This document shows, piece after piece, positions 1 to 11,618 of a DNA stretch of 64,000 bases. Under the pieces are notes generated by a model. It saw nothing but the letters and a program-made list of their open reading frames with translations. It was not told the DNA's origin and did no database searches. Made by a program: the position numbers and the translations under genes. Position 1 is the first letter of the stretch. Every line of letters begins with the position of its first letter. Origin of the DNA: Gordionus sp. m RMFG-2023 (lineage: Eukaryota > Nematomorpha > Gordioida > Chordodea > Parachordodidae); assembly GCF_954871325.1 (NCBI RefSeq), contig NC_088775.1, positions 5,319,475-5,383,474 on the forward strand, written 5' to 3'.

Positions 1-1380
1 TATATTGTGTACTTCTTTATAGTAGTGATTGTTTTATCACTTTATAACACTTTTCGTTGTATCATTGATGCCAACATTCTTACGTTTATATTATTTTAAG
101 ATCAAAATCTTGAAAAATCTGAAGCATCATGATAATATACTATGAAATATTTATTAATATATTTGAAAATTATAATAACATAATTATCATCTTTAAATAT
201 TAAAAAATGTTAAAATCATGAATAAAACAGAGCTATAAGATATAAATACTTAATTAGTTAATAAAATTTACTAAATATTAGATATAAAATAACAGATAAT
301 GTTTTTAACAAAAATAGATAAAAAAATATATCGAATAAATATATAATTATTTATTTTCATACCAAATTTAATGATAAATTAACTCATTAATCTTCAAGAT
401 TAACATTTTATTTTCAATCAAATATCTTATATTTAATGTTTAAGCTAGAGGTCTGCATTGGGCAGGTTTTGGTCCAAAAACCCGCCTATCCAATGTTTTA
501 AAAAAATTTAACCCGCCCGCCCAGCCCATTTGTCTAAAGTTCTTTATCTGCCCGCCCGCCCAGCCCATTTGTCTAAAGTTCTTTATCTGCCCGCCCGCCC
601 GCCCATTAGTCTAAAATTTTATTACATTACTATATAGCTTAAATAATTAAACTACATAGTTTGATAAATCTTTAATACAGATAAATGTAATTTTCTTAAA
701 TAAGCATATTTAATCTTAAAATTTCTATAACTATATTTAGGATTATAAAAATCAAATTAATAAAAAATATTACTAGATAATAAAATGAATATATTTGAAA
801 ATATTAATAATTTAACACTATCACCATATTAAAAATTAAAATTTTTTTTATGAAGATTAATAAAACAGAACAATAAAATAGAATTTTAATAATAATTATT
901 AGTGAACAATTATTTTAATAAAATGTTAGAATCAAAATAAAAGATTATTTAAAATGTTATAAAATTATTGTTAATTATCATCTTGAATCTTGAGAATTTT
1001 TATTACGTTCTTAAACATTAATGATTAACATATATTTATCTCTAGTAAAGAAAGTGAAAAAAAAATAATCATCTTAATTATTTTTTGTTAAACAATTTTC
1101 ACGATATAATAAATTATAATTCTCAAATGAATAAATACCTAAATCGTACATTATTGATATTTAAAGATTATATTTTTTTGTAATTTGTTTTAAACAGTAT
1201 AAACTATAAAAAAACCTTTCTGTTAGATTATATAAAATATAAAATAGACTTTACCAGAAAATTATAATAAATTATATCTTAATGATAAGATTTTTTAACA
1301 CAATTTTTTAACTTGAAATATTAAAAGTTTACAAAATAATGATTAAAGTATTAGGATAAATTTGAAATAAATAATTAAAG
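1..1380. repeat. AT-rich repeat-derived DNA upstream of the BTB gene
   Basis: No coding region is visible apart from a possible missing first exon of the BTB gene. The stretch from about 720 to 1150 resembles, in inverted orientation, the stretch at about 26230-26530. The two halves of the repeat occur in swapped order, as expected if the ancestral arrangement was tandem. A weaker copy lies at about 140-300. A GC-rich block at about 446-615 stands out: a 39-bp unit rich in CCCGCC occurs twice in a row (512-550 and 551-589) with a partial third copy. Similar GGGCAGG/CCGGGCC-type blocks recur at about 12240, 43660-43918 and 44590-45075. Confidence 0.5.
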
Positions 1381-3514
1381 TAAATGCCCACAAATTCATT
1401 TTGGCACTCTCAAGTGAAATGTTTTATACTATGTTTTATGGTAGTGTTGAGTTGAAGGATAGTTGCGTGCGCGTTAAGGACCTGACCCCAAAATCTTTTA
1501 AAATAATCTTAAAGTAAGTTTATAATATTAAAAAATGTTTTATATTATGAACAAGGAATATATATACAGGTGAAATCGATTTTACAGATATGGATGCAGA
1601 TACACTTTTAGAAATTTTATATGGAGCAAAAAAATACATGCTGAAGGATTTGATTTTAAAATGTGTCGAAGAAATGAATATAAAGGATGGTGATAATGAA
1701 AGGAATTTAAAATTGTATTTGGCATCATCAATTCACCCAGAAATCGATATCGAGATTTGTTTAGATGTAATTATTATATATATTTTTAAGAGTTGTTGAC
1801 GCTCCTTTTTAAAAGTAGCTAGCTCCCGCTACTACATTTTTAAAAGGAGCTAGTTCCAGCTCCAAGTAATGGAGTGCTACTCCATAACCGCTCCTTTGAT
1901 TTTTATTTTTTTAGAAGGTATACGAAACAAAATCATATTTTTTTTATCAAAAAGCTTTATTTATATTAAATAATCTGTCAAAATATTTATAACCTTTAGC
2001 TTCTAAAAGTAATAAATTTTTTAAATTAGAATCTAACAAACATCCACGCCTTTCCCCTAAGACTCTTTTCTAATACTAAATTCCACAGGAGCACTAGAGG
2101 AAATCGAGGTATTGTATTTTATAAAGAATGATAAATTCAGGAAATTTATCAAAAATAGAAATTTTGCTATCATTATTTAAAAAATATTTTTTATCTTCCT
2201 GATGATCAATTTCCTAGAATCTAAAAAAATCTTCCTAATCATTTTGTATCTAAAAAAAGATTTTTTACTTTTAGATGCTTTTTTAGATTGAAGATGCTCA
2301 CTCTTGAAAATTCATTTAGATCAACAACTTTTTGAAGTTTAATTTGAATGATGGAAATGGAAATTAGATTTTTTCATCATCTCTGATCTCTAATCCATAA
2401 TATCTAAATCTATTTTTTATTATATAATTAATGAATATTAATATGACTTAAAGATTTTCCAAAAAATTTTTAATATAAAAAGGAAAAACTTTGTTTAATA
2501 TTTAAAATTATTAGATGAAAAACTAATATAAAACTCGGCTAAACATTTAATAATGGATAAATTAAAATAAAATAAAATTTCAATTTATTGAATTTTAATT
2601 AACAAATATTAAAATAATGTAATTTATACATTAAATTTAAAGGAGAGGTAGAGTGGCGATCTCTCCCGTTCCACAATTTTAAAAAGGAGAGGTGCTCCAG
2701 GTGTTTTTGAAAAAATATAGCGAGGCTTCAGGAGCGCCGATCCTTAACACCGCTGATATTTCTATTCTAATAAATTAATTTTTAGAGACTTACGCCCTTT
2801 TATAGAATAATATTTGCTTCAAGTGAATTCTTAAACTCACCTATTAATATAATACAAAAATATCTCTCATTTTTGAATGGAAAAAAACCAAGATATATAC
2901 CAAAGCAAATTATTTTCGAATTTCTGATAAAATGGGCCAAAAATGAATGTGCCAAAAGCCAAATTCCTGAAAATTTAATCAATATCATTTCTAAATTATC
3001 CGAGAATAGATTTGAACCTCTTTCTTATTATATCCTATATTTCAATGCCTTGGACATTAGACATTTAATACGCGATCCGAAATTGTTAGATGACTCGGAA
3101 ATATGCGATATTTTTATGAGAAAATGTTCGTTTCTCGACAATGATTACAGCTCTATAATTTGTTATGAAACCTATCGCAACTCGGCTATAAATGACCCAA
3201 CATTTGGAAGTCATTTTTTATATTTTCGCTCCCAAATACCATATATAATTGGAATAAAATTGAACTCAATTTTTGAAGGATTGGCTATTATAACAGTAAA
3301 ATGCGACGAGAATAAGACCACCGTTTACAAATACGAAAAAAAGATCAATAAAATTCAAGTGTTTTTACCCGAAATTGGCATTTATAAACCATACCTTTAT
3401 ACTATCGAATTAAATGACGAATGTTCTTCAAAAATTGAAATAAAATGGGTGTCCGATAAAATAGATATAACCAGTTCGAAAGATTGTAATTTTTCTCATA
3501 TACAATATAAATGA
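1381..3514 (+). CDS. BTB-BACK domain protein, BTBD3/6-like, 5' end missing
   Basis: Three exons join in phase: 1381-1513, 1556-1765 and 2804-3514. The first intron is 42 bp (GTAAGT donor) and the second is 1,038 bp. The first exon opens inside the BTB fold (AHKFILALSSEMFYTMFYG, the AHK..LA..S..F..MF signature). The BTB fold continues with YTGEIDF and a TLLEILYGAKKY helix. The BACK domain spans the end of exon 2 and the start of exon 3 (FLIKWAKNEC, the W[AV]..EC motif). The C-terminus keeps the layout of the PHR domain of BTBD3/6 but is strongly diverged, ending SHIQYK where relatives end PEIIFY. Family members are usually CUL3 adaptors; that role here is inference. No initiator ATG or N-terminal exon was found, so the gene starts further upstream or is truncated. 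A second copy of its C-terminal half lies at 9131-9612. Confidence 0.75.
1788..2755. mobile_element. Non-autonomous hAT-like element in the BTB gene intron
   Basis: The element fills most of the second BTB intron. Its right end reads CCTTAACACCGCTG and its left end AAGAGTTGTTGACGCTCC. The reverse complement of the right end (CAGCGGTGTTAAGG...GCGCTCCT) pairs with the left end over the outer ten bases (7 of 10) and again at GCTCCT. It is flanked by 8-bp near-duplicates, ATATTTTT at 1780-1787 and ATATTTCT at 2756-2763. CAG ends with 8-bp target duplications are typical of the hAT superfamily. GC-rich subterminal blocks at about 1797-1910 and 2640-2755 flank an AT-rich core with no reading frame. 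It is probably spliced out with the intron. Confidence 0.6.
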
Positions 3515-4880
3515 AGTTAACATCACTCTCAATAATAATAATTTGAGTATAAATTCATAAGATTTTCATTAAAAATATAAATTTTAGATTTAAAATGTTT
3601 ACTAATACAATCAATCAATGTTATCAATCCTGAAAATCAATTATAAATTTTATACTCCATACATTACGATTTTTTAAGACCCAGTTTAAAATCAATAAAT
3701 ATTAATAGACCTATTCACGGGCAGTTGGCTAAATTTTTGACGTATTTACAGATGGACATAAGACCAAGCAACCGCTGGCAATCATCTTAACAATAATCTA
3801 TAGAGTTGATTTTAAAAATAATAAATATTATTATTATTTGAAATATAATAGTTGCCTAACGATATTGATTACCTTGCTTAGAAAAAATAACTTTCAATCA
3901 GAAACTATTTTAGAAAAACTAATATGAAACTATTTTTTTTAAAAATAATCATTAAATCAAAAAAAATTTAAGGAAATACGTAGTATTGTTGTTAGTGTTG
4001 TTAAATTACTTATTTTTAACCATCTCTATTGTGTCTTAGTCAAGTTTTTAGACCTAAAAATTGAATTAAGCGTCTAAGTTGAGTCTCAACTTGAAGATTG
4101 AGATAAAAACATGGGCACACTGTTTTATAGTTGACCAAAATTAGGTAGCTCAACAACACTCGATTTGGGTCGATTTTTCAAAACGGTCAGATTAAGATTA
4201 TAGTTAAAATAATCCTATGCATGCATCGAGATTTGGCAAATAGATGTCCAAGCATATCTACCAGCTATGGGCAATCTTTAGGCTTACATAATGTTATTTA
4301 GGTCATTATCATAATCCGACAGTTGGGCCTTTTAAATTTAGTTTAGCCTATCGGTATTTCGAGTAGAGTCTATTTCTCAAGCTAAAAATTAGTTGGATCA
4401 AAGATATTTTTATTTTTGATAATTTTTTAAAAAAAGAAACTAAATTTAGATGAATTTTTATTTAATATTCTAAAAATAAATATCATTTTTATTTTAGTAG
4501 TATTTTTCAAACAGAATTCTATTTACCAGTTTATATAATTCCAGAATAAAGATTATTTAGATTTAAGAACATCACACTCATTTAATTTTATAAAAAAAAG
4601 GGATACTACAGGTTTGATTTAAAATATAATATATTATACATACACTTTACTTTTAAATTATGAAAATTATTCGGAATTATTAAAAGAAGCAGACGATAAA
4701 ATTTTTAATAATTGTTAACACTCTAAATATCCACAAAAAAATTAAAAATAATATTTAATAAAGTCTCAACGAAACTGTAAAAATATGAGATTGAAGACTT
4801 ATTGGAAAGAATATGTTAATAAATCGAAAATAAAACTATTTAAAATATGTAAAATAAATACACCTTTTAAAGTTAAAATT
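3515..4880. repeat. Non-coding gap with a MITE of the TAGTGTTG family
   Basis: There is no gene here. At 3993-4161 a segment begins TAGTGTTGTTAAAT and ends CTCAACAACACT, matching the ends of the palindromic MITE family best seen at 60965-61186. The following 180 bp (CGATTTGGGTCGATTTTTC, and AATAGATGTCCAAGC at about 4240) resembles internal sequence of the same family, so two copies may be nested. The rest is AT-rich and featureless. Confidence 0.5.
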
Positions 4881-6246
4881 AGATCTTGGAACTGGATATA
4901 TGGCGTAAAGGTTTATCATATAAGGCTTTTTTCCTACTTTATGATGCTTTGAGGGCAGCTTTGACAAATTTAAAGAATTCTGAAGATCCTGCCACTTCCA
5001 CTATGGCTAGTGCTATAGTCTATAGAATAGAAAAATTTGATTTTATTTTATCACTATGTGTCTTGGATAAAATATTGTTGATAACAAGCTTGGCTTGTAC
5101 AAAATTGCAAACCATTTCGAAGGACATAGGGTTTGCAATAAATCAAATTCAATTGGCAAAAGATTGCCTGATTAATATGAGAAGTATAATTTAAATTATT
5201 ATCTTTTATTATTTTATAATCCTAAAATAGATAATAACACAGAATTTTTGGATGTCTTTTCAAAGGCCCAAGATTTTATGAAGAAGAGAAATTTACCTTT
5301 TGATTTTGAAAGTTCAAGACTTCAAACATTACAATCCAAAAAGGAGAGGTATATATATACTTTCATCATTAAATATAATATTTTATTTTAGCTTTAAAAT
5401 CAGTGTGTTTTATGCTGCATTTGATATGCAGTTTAGTGAAAGATTTAACGATGAATCGATAAAATTTTTGAGTCAAACATCATTTTTTACCCCAAAGGGA
5501 ATGGCGGAAAAGGCAATTGTTAAAGATGATATCAAGGATATCTGTGAATTTTATCAATTAAATACAAGTCAAGTTTTTGAGGAAATGTTGATGTTTAGAA
5601 ATATTTATAAAATGGCTAAAACGGGGGACGTAATTATTACTCGTGACCTAGAGGTTAAAGAAGATTTGTCAGATTCTGAGAATTGTAAATTTATTTAATT
5701 AAAATATTTTTACTAATACATTATTTAGCTTCTTCTGATGATGATAATAATTCTGAGATGAATGATTCAGACTGGAGAAACTATTCATTTATTTTACCTT
5801 ATCGTCTTCTTATAAATTTTTCTGCTTTCCCAAATTTAACAATTTTATATAAATATTTATTAACTATTCCTACTACATCATGTACTGCCGAAAGGGTCAT
5901 GAGTAAAATTAAACTAATTAAAACAAGACTTCGTAGTGTCATGAAAGATCCATTTCTTAATAATTTAACCATTTTATCAATGGAAAATAATTTATTTAAA
6001 CAATTAAATATTGATGAAATTAGAAATTCTTTTGCTTTCTCTTCCCCTAATTTATCTAAATTATTAATTTAAAAATAATATTTTTAAAGCATATATTTTT
6101 TACATTATATTTATATTATAATAAATATTGATGCAATAAAAATTATTTTTGAAATTTATTGGTGTCAAAAAATAATTTACAATGAGGGGGGGGGGTACTT
6201 TAGGGGGTATTCTGCTTCTATCCCTCAAAAAGTGTAGGGGTCACTG
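4881..6246 (+). mobile_element. hAT (ZMYM1/DUF4371-type) transposase gene, 3' half, with introns
   Basis: Four exons join in phase: about 4881-5183, 5231-5348, 5392-5684 and 5729-6072. The introns are 47, 43 and 44 bp with GT..AG ends. The protein begins in the middle of the usual transposase: the helical insertion region (RIEKFDFILSLCVLDKIL, then QLAKDCLINMRS), then the hAT dimerisation domain (LYKYLLTIPTTSCTAERVMS...LKTRLRS-like, TILSMENN). The N-terminal zinc finger and first catalytic acidic residue are absent, and about 1.3 kb upstream holds nothing similar. A terminal-like sequence GTGTAGGGGTCACTG ends near 6246, but no matching left end was found. The dimerisation part is intact and could be a relic or a domesticated piece. 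The tiny introns match those of the host genes. Confidence 0.65.
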
Positions 6247-6323
6247 TGTTGAATGATCAAACATCACCACATTCACAGGTGTTATAACATGAAATTAGAT
6301 CTATATAATAAACTATGTTTTAG

Positions 6324-6770
6324 AATAATGAACCTAGTGCACAATATAACTTGAATGATATAGTTAATACATTCAGTCCTATAGACATGAATATGTCTGA
6401 GAATGAAATATTAGAAGTTAAATATTTATTATATATTTTATTAATTTAATAATAGTTAGACAATTCTAATATTGAAAATATTTATCCTTGTTCCTCTAAA
6501 AGGAAAAATTTTGAAAATTCTAAATCTAAAAGAATTAATAAAATTAAATATGATACTGAGAAGATGGATATATTTAAAGGTAAATATTTATTATATTTAA
6601 TAACTATTTATTTTTGAAATAGATTTTGCAAAAAAATATCATATGATGATGATATTCATCATGTTCAGGCATTTTTTAAATCATTCCAAACAACCTTTAA
6701 TCGAATGACTGAAAAAGAAATATACCAAATTAAAATGAAATTTTTAGAAAATATATCTTTATATATGTAA
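6324..6770 (+). pseudogene. Small gene remnant with a BESS motif
   Basis: Three exon-like blocks are visible: 6324-6416, 6456-6579 and 6623-6770, separated by GT..AG gaps of 39 and 43 bp. The middle block is basic (SSKRKNFENSKSKRINK). The last block ends with an acidic start, then VQAFFKSFQTTFNRMTEKE and KMKFLENI before a stop. This resembles the BESS protein-interaction motif found after MADF/Myb-SANT domains in animal transcription regulators. The last block reads this motif one frame away from the phase given by the splice sites. A run of seven A near 6630 may have changed length, so the gene may be broken, or the splice site may differ. No MADF domain was seen upstream; the hAT gene ending at 6246 may have displaced it. 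Confidence 0.4.
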
Positions 6771-8178
6771 TCTTATATCTTTATTTTTAATACCATATTT
6801 ATAATATGTTAATATTTTGTATATTTTTCTAATAAAAATTATTATATTTCATTAATCAAACAATTGTTAAAATTATTTATAGATGTTGAGGAATTTATCA
6901 ACATTCTCAAACAAAGTAGGGCCAATTAATGTAAATTAATGTTTAATCAAAGATATTATTTATAGCAATCAAATGATGGCCAAATTATGGTAGGTTTATT
7001 ACTCTAATGAATATTTTATCACTTTATAAATTGCTATTATTATTATTATTAAATAATTTTTATAAAAAATATTTTAGTAATATTGGTATTAAAGAACTTT
7101 TATGCATTAAAATAAAATTAAATTAAAACTAAAATTAATTAAAAACATAATTTCATAAATATTAATCCGCAAGATGGCCTTTAACAAACAATTATAATAT
7201 AAAAATAATTTTTTTTTTTCAAAATTATTATTTTTTTAATCTTCTTGTTTCAAAATTTTATAAATTTCCAAATAACTATCGTTTCAAGTTATAAAAATTT
7301 ATATAATTAAAAAAGATTTTTCGGCAAAGATTTCTAATTATTTATTTTAATTTCTGGACGAGACGAGAGTTAAAAACATTCAATATAAGTATAATCTTTC
7401 ATCTTGAATTATTTTATTAAAAAATATACAATAAAGGATAACAATGAATATGCATTTTTTTTAAAATTATCAATTGAATACAAGCTTAAATTGAATAACT
7501 AAAATGTGGCTCTTTATAATTTTTACAAGTGATGAATAAAACATTGTAATAATCAGGGTTGACAATTATTTCACATATATTATTTTCATCTTATAGTTAT
7601 TTATTAGAATCTTCCTCGAAGTTTGGATCGGATGTATTCTCCAGATAAATTCTGGTTGCTACTATGATTTCTTACTCTTTTTATTTCCCCCTTTCTTATC
7701 GATCTTTATTAATCGTTTTTCCAGTAAGAAAAAAGAAGCAAATTTATCATTTCTTTCGAATTTATATAATTTTATCGTTTTCCTTTATCTATAAATAAAT
7801 AAAACAGTAAATATTATTGGTTAATTTTATTTTCATATCTTGAAACTTAATTATTATTTTAAGCCGGATTTGAATAAGCTAACTTTTAACAATAATTATC
7901 TACCTATTTTGGGCAGAAATTTAAAAATTCTCTAAAATATAAAAATCTTCAATTTATATCGAATTTAAATATTTTGCGTGATTTTTATTCATGAATTATT
8001 TTTTAAAAGATGTTTATCTTCTTTAAAATCAATTTTGTCATCTTGTAAGATTTTTTGCTCAATGTTTTGGGAGATATTTTTTAGACACTGATTTTGGGTA
8101 TCGCATATTGCAACGATTACAATAGTCTATCTACTTCATTCTTATTTTTATTGATAAACACTTTTAAATATGTAAAAG
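6771..8178. other. Non-coding AT-rich gap
   Basis: I see no exon with conserved coding character and no terminal repeats. The DNA is AT-rich with homopolymer runs (poly-T near 7210). It runs into a left-truncated MITE at about 8179. Confidence 0.5.
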
Positions 8179-8379
8179 TTTTAAAAACAGCTAACTCCAT
8201 ATTTTATCCAGAAAAATATTAAAAATATTACACAAGCCTGAGGATTTTGTTCATAGAAGGAGCAAAGATTTAGACCTATATTATCGAAATTTCAAGGCTT
8301 AGGCAATATTTTTCTTGGCTAAAATATTGAGTTAGCCGTTTTAAAAAACCGGCTATAAATGAGCCGTTTAACAACACTA
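8179..8379. mobile_element. hAT-type MITE, TAGTGTTG family, left end lost
   Basis: The right half closely matches the best copy at 60965-61186: AAAATATTGAGTTAGCCG, then GAGCCGTTTAACAACACTA at the right end. Internal sequence (acaagcctgaggattttgtt) is the mirror of the left half. The first 20 bases of the left terminal repeat are missing. Confidence 0.6.
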
Positions 8380-9130
8380 ATTAAAACCATAAATGCAAAA
8401 ATGGCAATATTATATCTCTCCTGTCTCATATTTTAAAATACGAATACGATCAAAGGTTAGACATATTTAAAATTATTTAGTAAAATCAAAACAATTAAAT
8501 ATTTCTGTTTTTTATTTTACCTTTGTTTTTTTTAGAAATCAATAAAAAAACGCGGGCTTAGGGAAAACAGGGAGTTTGGTTTCATAATCCTAAATATTTT
8601 GAGGTTATTGGGAAAATTCTGCCATTCCCGTATCTGAGGATTTCGCTCCGTTCCTTTAACTATAAATGAAAATGTCATTATTTCTAACTTAATAAATAAT
8701 GTCAACAAAAATCTTTTATGTTCCTTCACGGTATTTTACTGCTTAATTATTTTCCTAAATAATTATTTAAAGATTCTCTCTTTTGTTCAATGATTCCTTA
8801 GGTGAGTAATAATTTTTTTTGAATATCTTTTATCTATTGTCATATGATAAATACCAAATATGTTTTGTCAAAAAATAAGAATATTTTTTACTTTTTAATA
8901 AAAAAATATATTTTCAGTTGTCACATTGATAAAAATTTCTATAGAAGTATATATTCGGTCTTTTAAAAACCGGTCCTACGTCAACCCACTGGAAGCTCAG
9001 AATTAAATAATAATTGATTATGGTTGCAAATGTTTTATTAAATAACATATTACATTATGATGATAATAATAATGAACAAAAATATTTTCACTCGTCGATA
9101 TGTTTATTATTGGGTTAGGAAAAACTAATT
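8380..9130. other. Non-coding gap
   Basis: Apart from an unconvincing reading frame at 8532-8729 on the minus strand, nothing coding is visible. This is the 3' flank of the minus-strand BTB-BACK copy. Confidence 0.4.
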
Positions 9131-9612
9131 TTACAAATATAATATAGAAGAAATATTGCATTCCTTTAAAACCGTTGTAACTATTTTATTTAACTCCCAT
9201 TTGATATGAATTTTTGAGGAATTTTCATCATTTAACTCGATAGTATATACGTATGGCATATAAATACCGATTTCGGGTATATACTCTCTATGCTTACAGA
9301 TTTTCTTTTCATATTTGTAAATGATAGTCATATCACATTTTACTGTTATGGTAACTAAGCAATTAATTGGTAAGAACTTTATTCCAACTATATAAATTTG
9401 AAGATTGAACTGTTCGAATTCAAAATTAGATTTCTTTTCAGCAAAGTAAACTAATTTATAACAATTTATAGAACTATATTCATCGAAAAAAGACATTTTT
9501 TCAATCAAAATGTCGCTTATTTCAGAATCATTGAAAATTTTACACTCCCGAACTAATTGTATAATATCTAAGCTATTGAAGTATAAAATATAATCTGTGA
9601 GCATTTTAGAAG
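9131..9612 (-). CDS. BTB-BACK protein copy, C-terminal exon only
   Basis: On the minus strand this exon starts at an acceptor (TTTAG then CTTCTAAAATG) and runs to a TAA at 9131. It matches the last exon of the gene at 1381-3514 from the end of BACK onward: both share YILYFN.LDI, CDI/SDI.I..K.SF, CY.SI, then ITVKCD...YKYEKKI...PEIGIY.PY.YTIELNDE.SSKI.IKW. Identity is roughly half over this stretch. Both have the diverged PHR-like tail. No BTB part was found upstream on the minus strand. A BED-type hAT transposase occupies that side (9835-11617) and may have severed the gene, leaving a remnant; alternatively, earlier exons are too far or too diverged to see. Confidence 0.55.
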
Positions 9613-9786
9613 CTAAAGTAAAAATTAATAATAAATATAAATCTTATAATTTTATATATTTATTTTTAGATTGAACATTAAAGAACCTAAAGATTTCTCA
9701 TTAAGCATTCAAGAATCTAAAGATTTATTTGAGCATTTTAGAAGCTAAAGTAAAAATTAATAATAAATATAAATCTTATAATTCAT
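9599..9786. repeat. Direct duplication beside the BTB copy
   Basis: About 57 bp starting GAGCATTTTAGAAGCTAAAG at 9599 is repeated almost exactly at about 9730. It includes the splice acceptor of the minus-strand BTB exon. The spacer contains a shorter repeat (AAAGAACCTAAAGATTT and AAGAATCTAAAGATTT). The second copy runs up to the start of the hAT transposase region. Confidence 0.8.
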
Positions 9787-9834
9787 ATCTAAATTTTTAG
9801 AATATTTACCAAAACAATCAATAAAAGGAATATC

Positions 9835-11617
9835 ATGGCACAAAATACTAATGATATAATTAACAAAATTGAAAATAATATTTATTCTTTTAAAAATACA
9901 AATAATACTTTAAAATCTGAAATATGGGCTAAATTTAAAATCATCATAGATGATAAAAAAAATAATATTGGCTATTTGCAATGCATAAATTGTTCAAATT
10001 TATTATCTTATAATTATAACCATGATACATCACATTTAAAAAGACATAAATGTGATGGTAAATCCATGAAAATTAATAAAAAAAATTTTACACCTGAAAA
10101 ACCACCTATAAATGTAATATGAAATATTTAAAAGAAAAATTTATAGATCATTCCTTAACACTTTGCCCAAAAGATATTAGACCTTTCAAAATGATAGCTG
10201 GGAATGGGTTTCTTGAATTCAGCCAGGCTCTAGTCGATGTTGTACAACGTATGGTAAAATAAATATCAACTCATTGATTTCACATCCTACCACTCTATCA
10301 CGCCACCTTAAAGAAAAATGTAATAAAATAAGAAGCATTTTGGTTGATACTATTGCCCCAGTAATCAAGAATCGATTTATGGCTGCTTCCACTGATATAT
10401 GGTGCGATGACCATAAAAAGAACTCGTTTATAACAGTTAACATGCACTATATATCAGATGACTGGAGTTAGTGAAGAGAAACCTATTTACCGCTAAATTT
10501 AAAGAAGTGTCTAAGACTAGCCAAGTAGTTGAGGATGAACTATTAAAAAATTTTTATAATTTTAGTTTTAACACACGATTTTATTAATATAATATTTATT
10601 ACAGACCAAGGTAAAAATATTATAAAAGCATTGAAGTTAAATGAACGATTAAATTGTTCTTGTCATATATTAAATACAATTTTAAGAAATTCATAACTTC
10701 AAATATTTGGAAAGTAATGCCATTAATAAAATCAACAATAGATAATACTAAAATATTAGTGGGACATTTAAAACAAAGTAATAAATGCCAGCATTTAAAA
10801 GCCCTTTATCAAATAGAAGTCCGCTGGAACTCTAAATACAATACGCTCAATTCTGTTTATTCTCAAAATGAAGAAATTATAAAAGTTCTTCAAGAACATG
10901 GGGGATCGGAAAAGTATTATATTATAGACTTTCCGATCCTTCAGGATCTAGATAACATTCTTGAGAATTTTAACAGAGCTATTGTTGAGTTACAGTCAAA
11001 CTCTTGTACTCTTTTTAAAGTGGTAATTTGGTATTATGAACTTCTTGAAGTTTGTAATACCTTTCAAAGCGAAAAAAGATAAATAAAATTGATTTTATTT
11101 AATATAAAGCATTTTTTAATTGAAAAATTTGTTTTACACAAGTATCATTTTATTTCTCTTTTTCTCTGTCCCAAATTCAAGCAATTACGTATGTTGTCAG
11201 GGACAGATCGCCAGATGACGGAAAACTATATAAAAGATTATATTAAATTACAAGAGGCTCAGGAAGTTAATGAAATACCATCGACCGGTCAAATTACGAC
11301 TGTTGTTAAACAAACTGAATCGTTTTATACAAATGGGGCGATGGTAATTCTGGTAGTATGTCAATACCCGATGATGAATATTATAATTATATAAATAAAA
11401 AAATAGATGAAACATTTAAGGTGGATAATTTGTTAGAGTGGTGGGCTTCTCATCAAAGCGAATTTCCAATTTTTGCAAAACGGGTATTGGCTATTCCTGC
11501 TTCAAGTGCAAGCTGTGAGCGGAATTTTTCTACTACTGGAAGAATTCTTGAAGAAAGAAGAAGTAATCTTCAACCTGAAAAGGTAGATATGCTTCTCTTT
11601 CTTCATGATAATTTGTG
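9835..11617 (+). mobile_element. BED-finger hAT transposase, decayed
   Basis: All main parts of a ZBED-like hAT transposase occur in order on the plus strand but in different frames. The BED zinc finger lies near 9900-10060 (IWAKFKI, CINC, HLKRHKC). An N-terminal catalytic segment follows near 10330-10465 (ASTDIWCDDHKKNSF.TVN, carrying the first DDE-type Asp). A middle block at 10600-11080 contains SCHILN and VRWNSKYNTL, the C..H and R-W motifs before the helical insertion. The dimerisation domain lies at 11430-11617 (LLEWWASHQSEFP, PASSASCERNFSTTGRI, ERRSNLQPE). The open frames at 9835-10122, 10274-10471, 10654-11082 and 11358-11618 are separated by stops and at least three frame changes, so it is inactive. 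Terminal repeats and target duplication were not found. Confidence 0.8.
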
Positions 11618-11618
11618 A

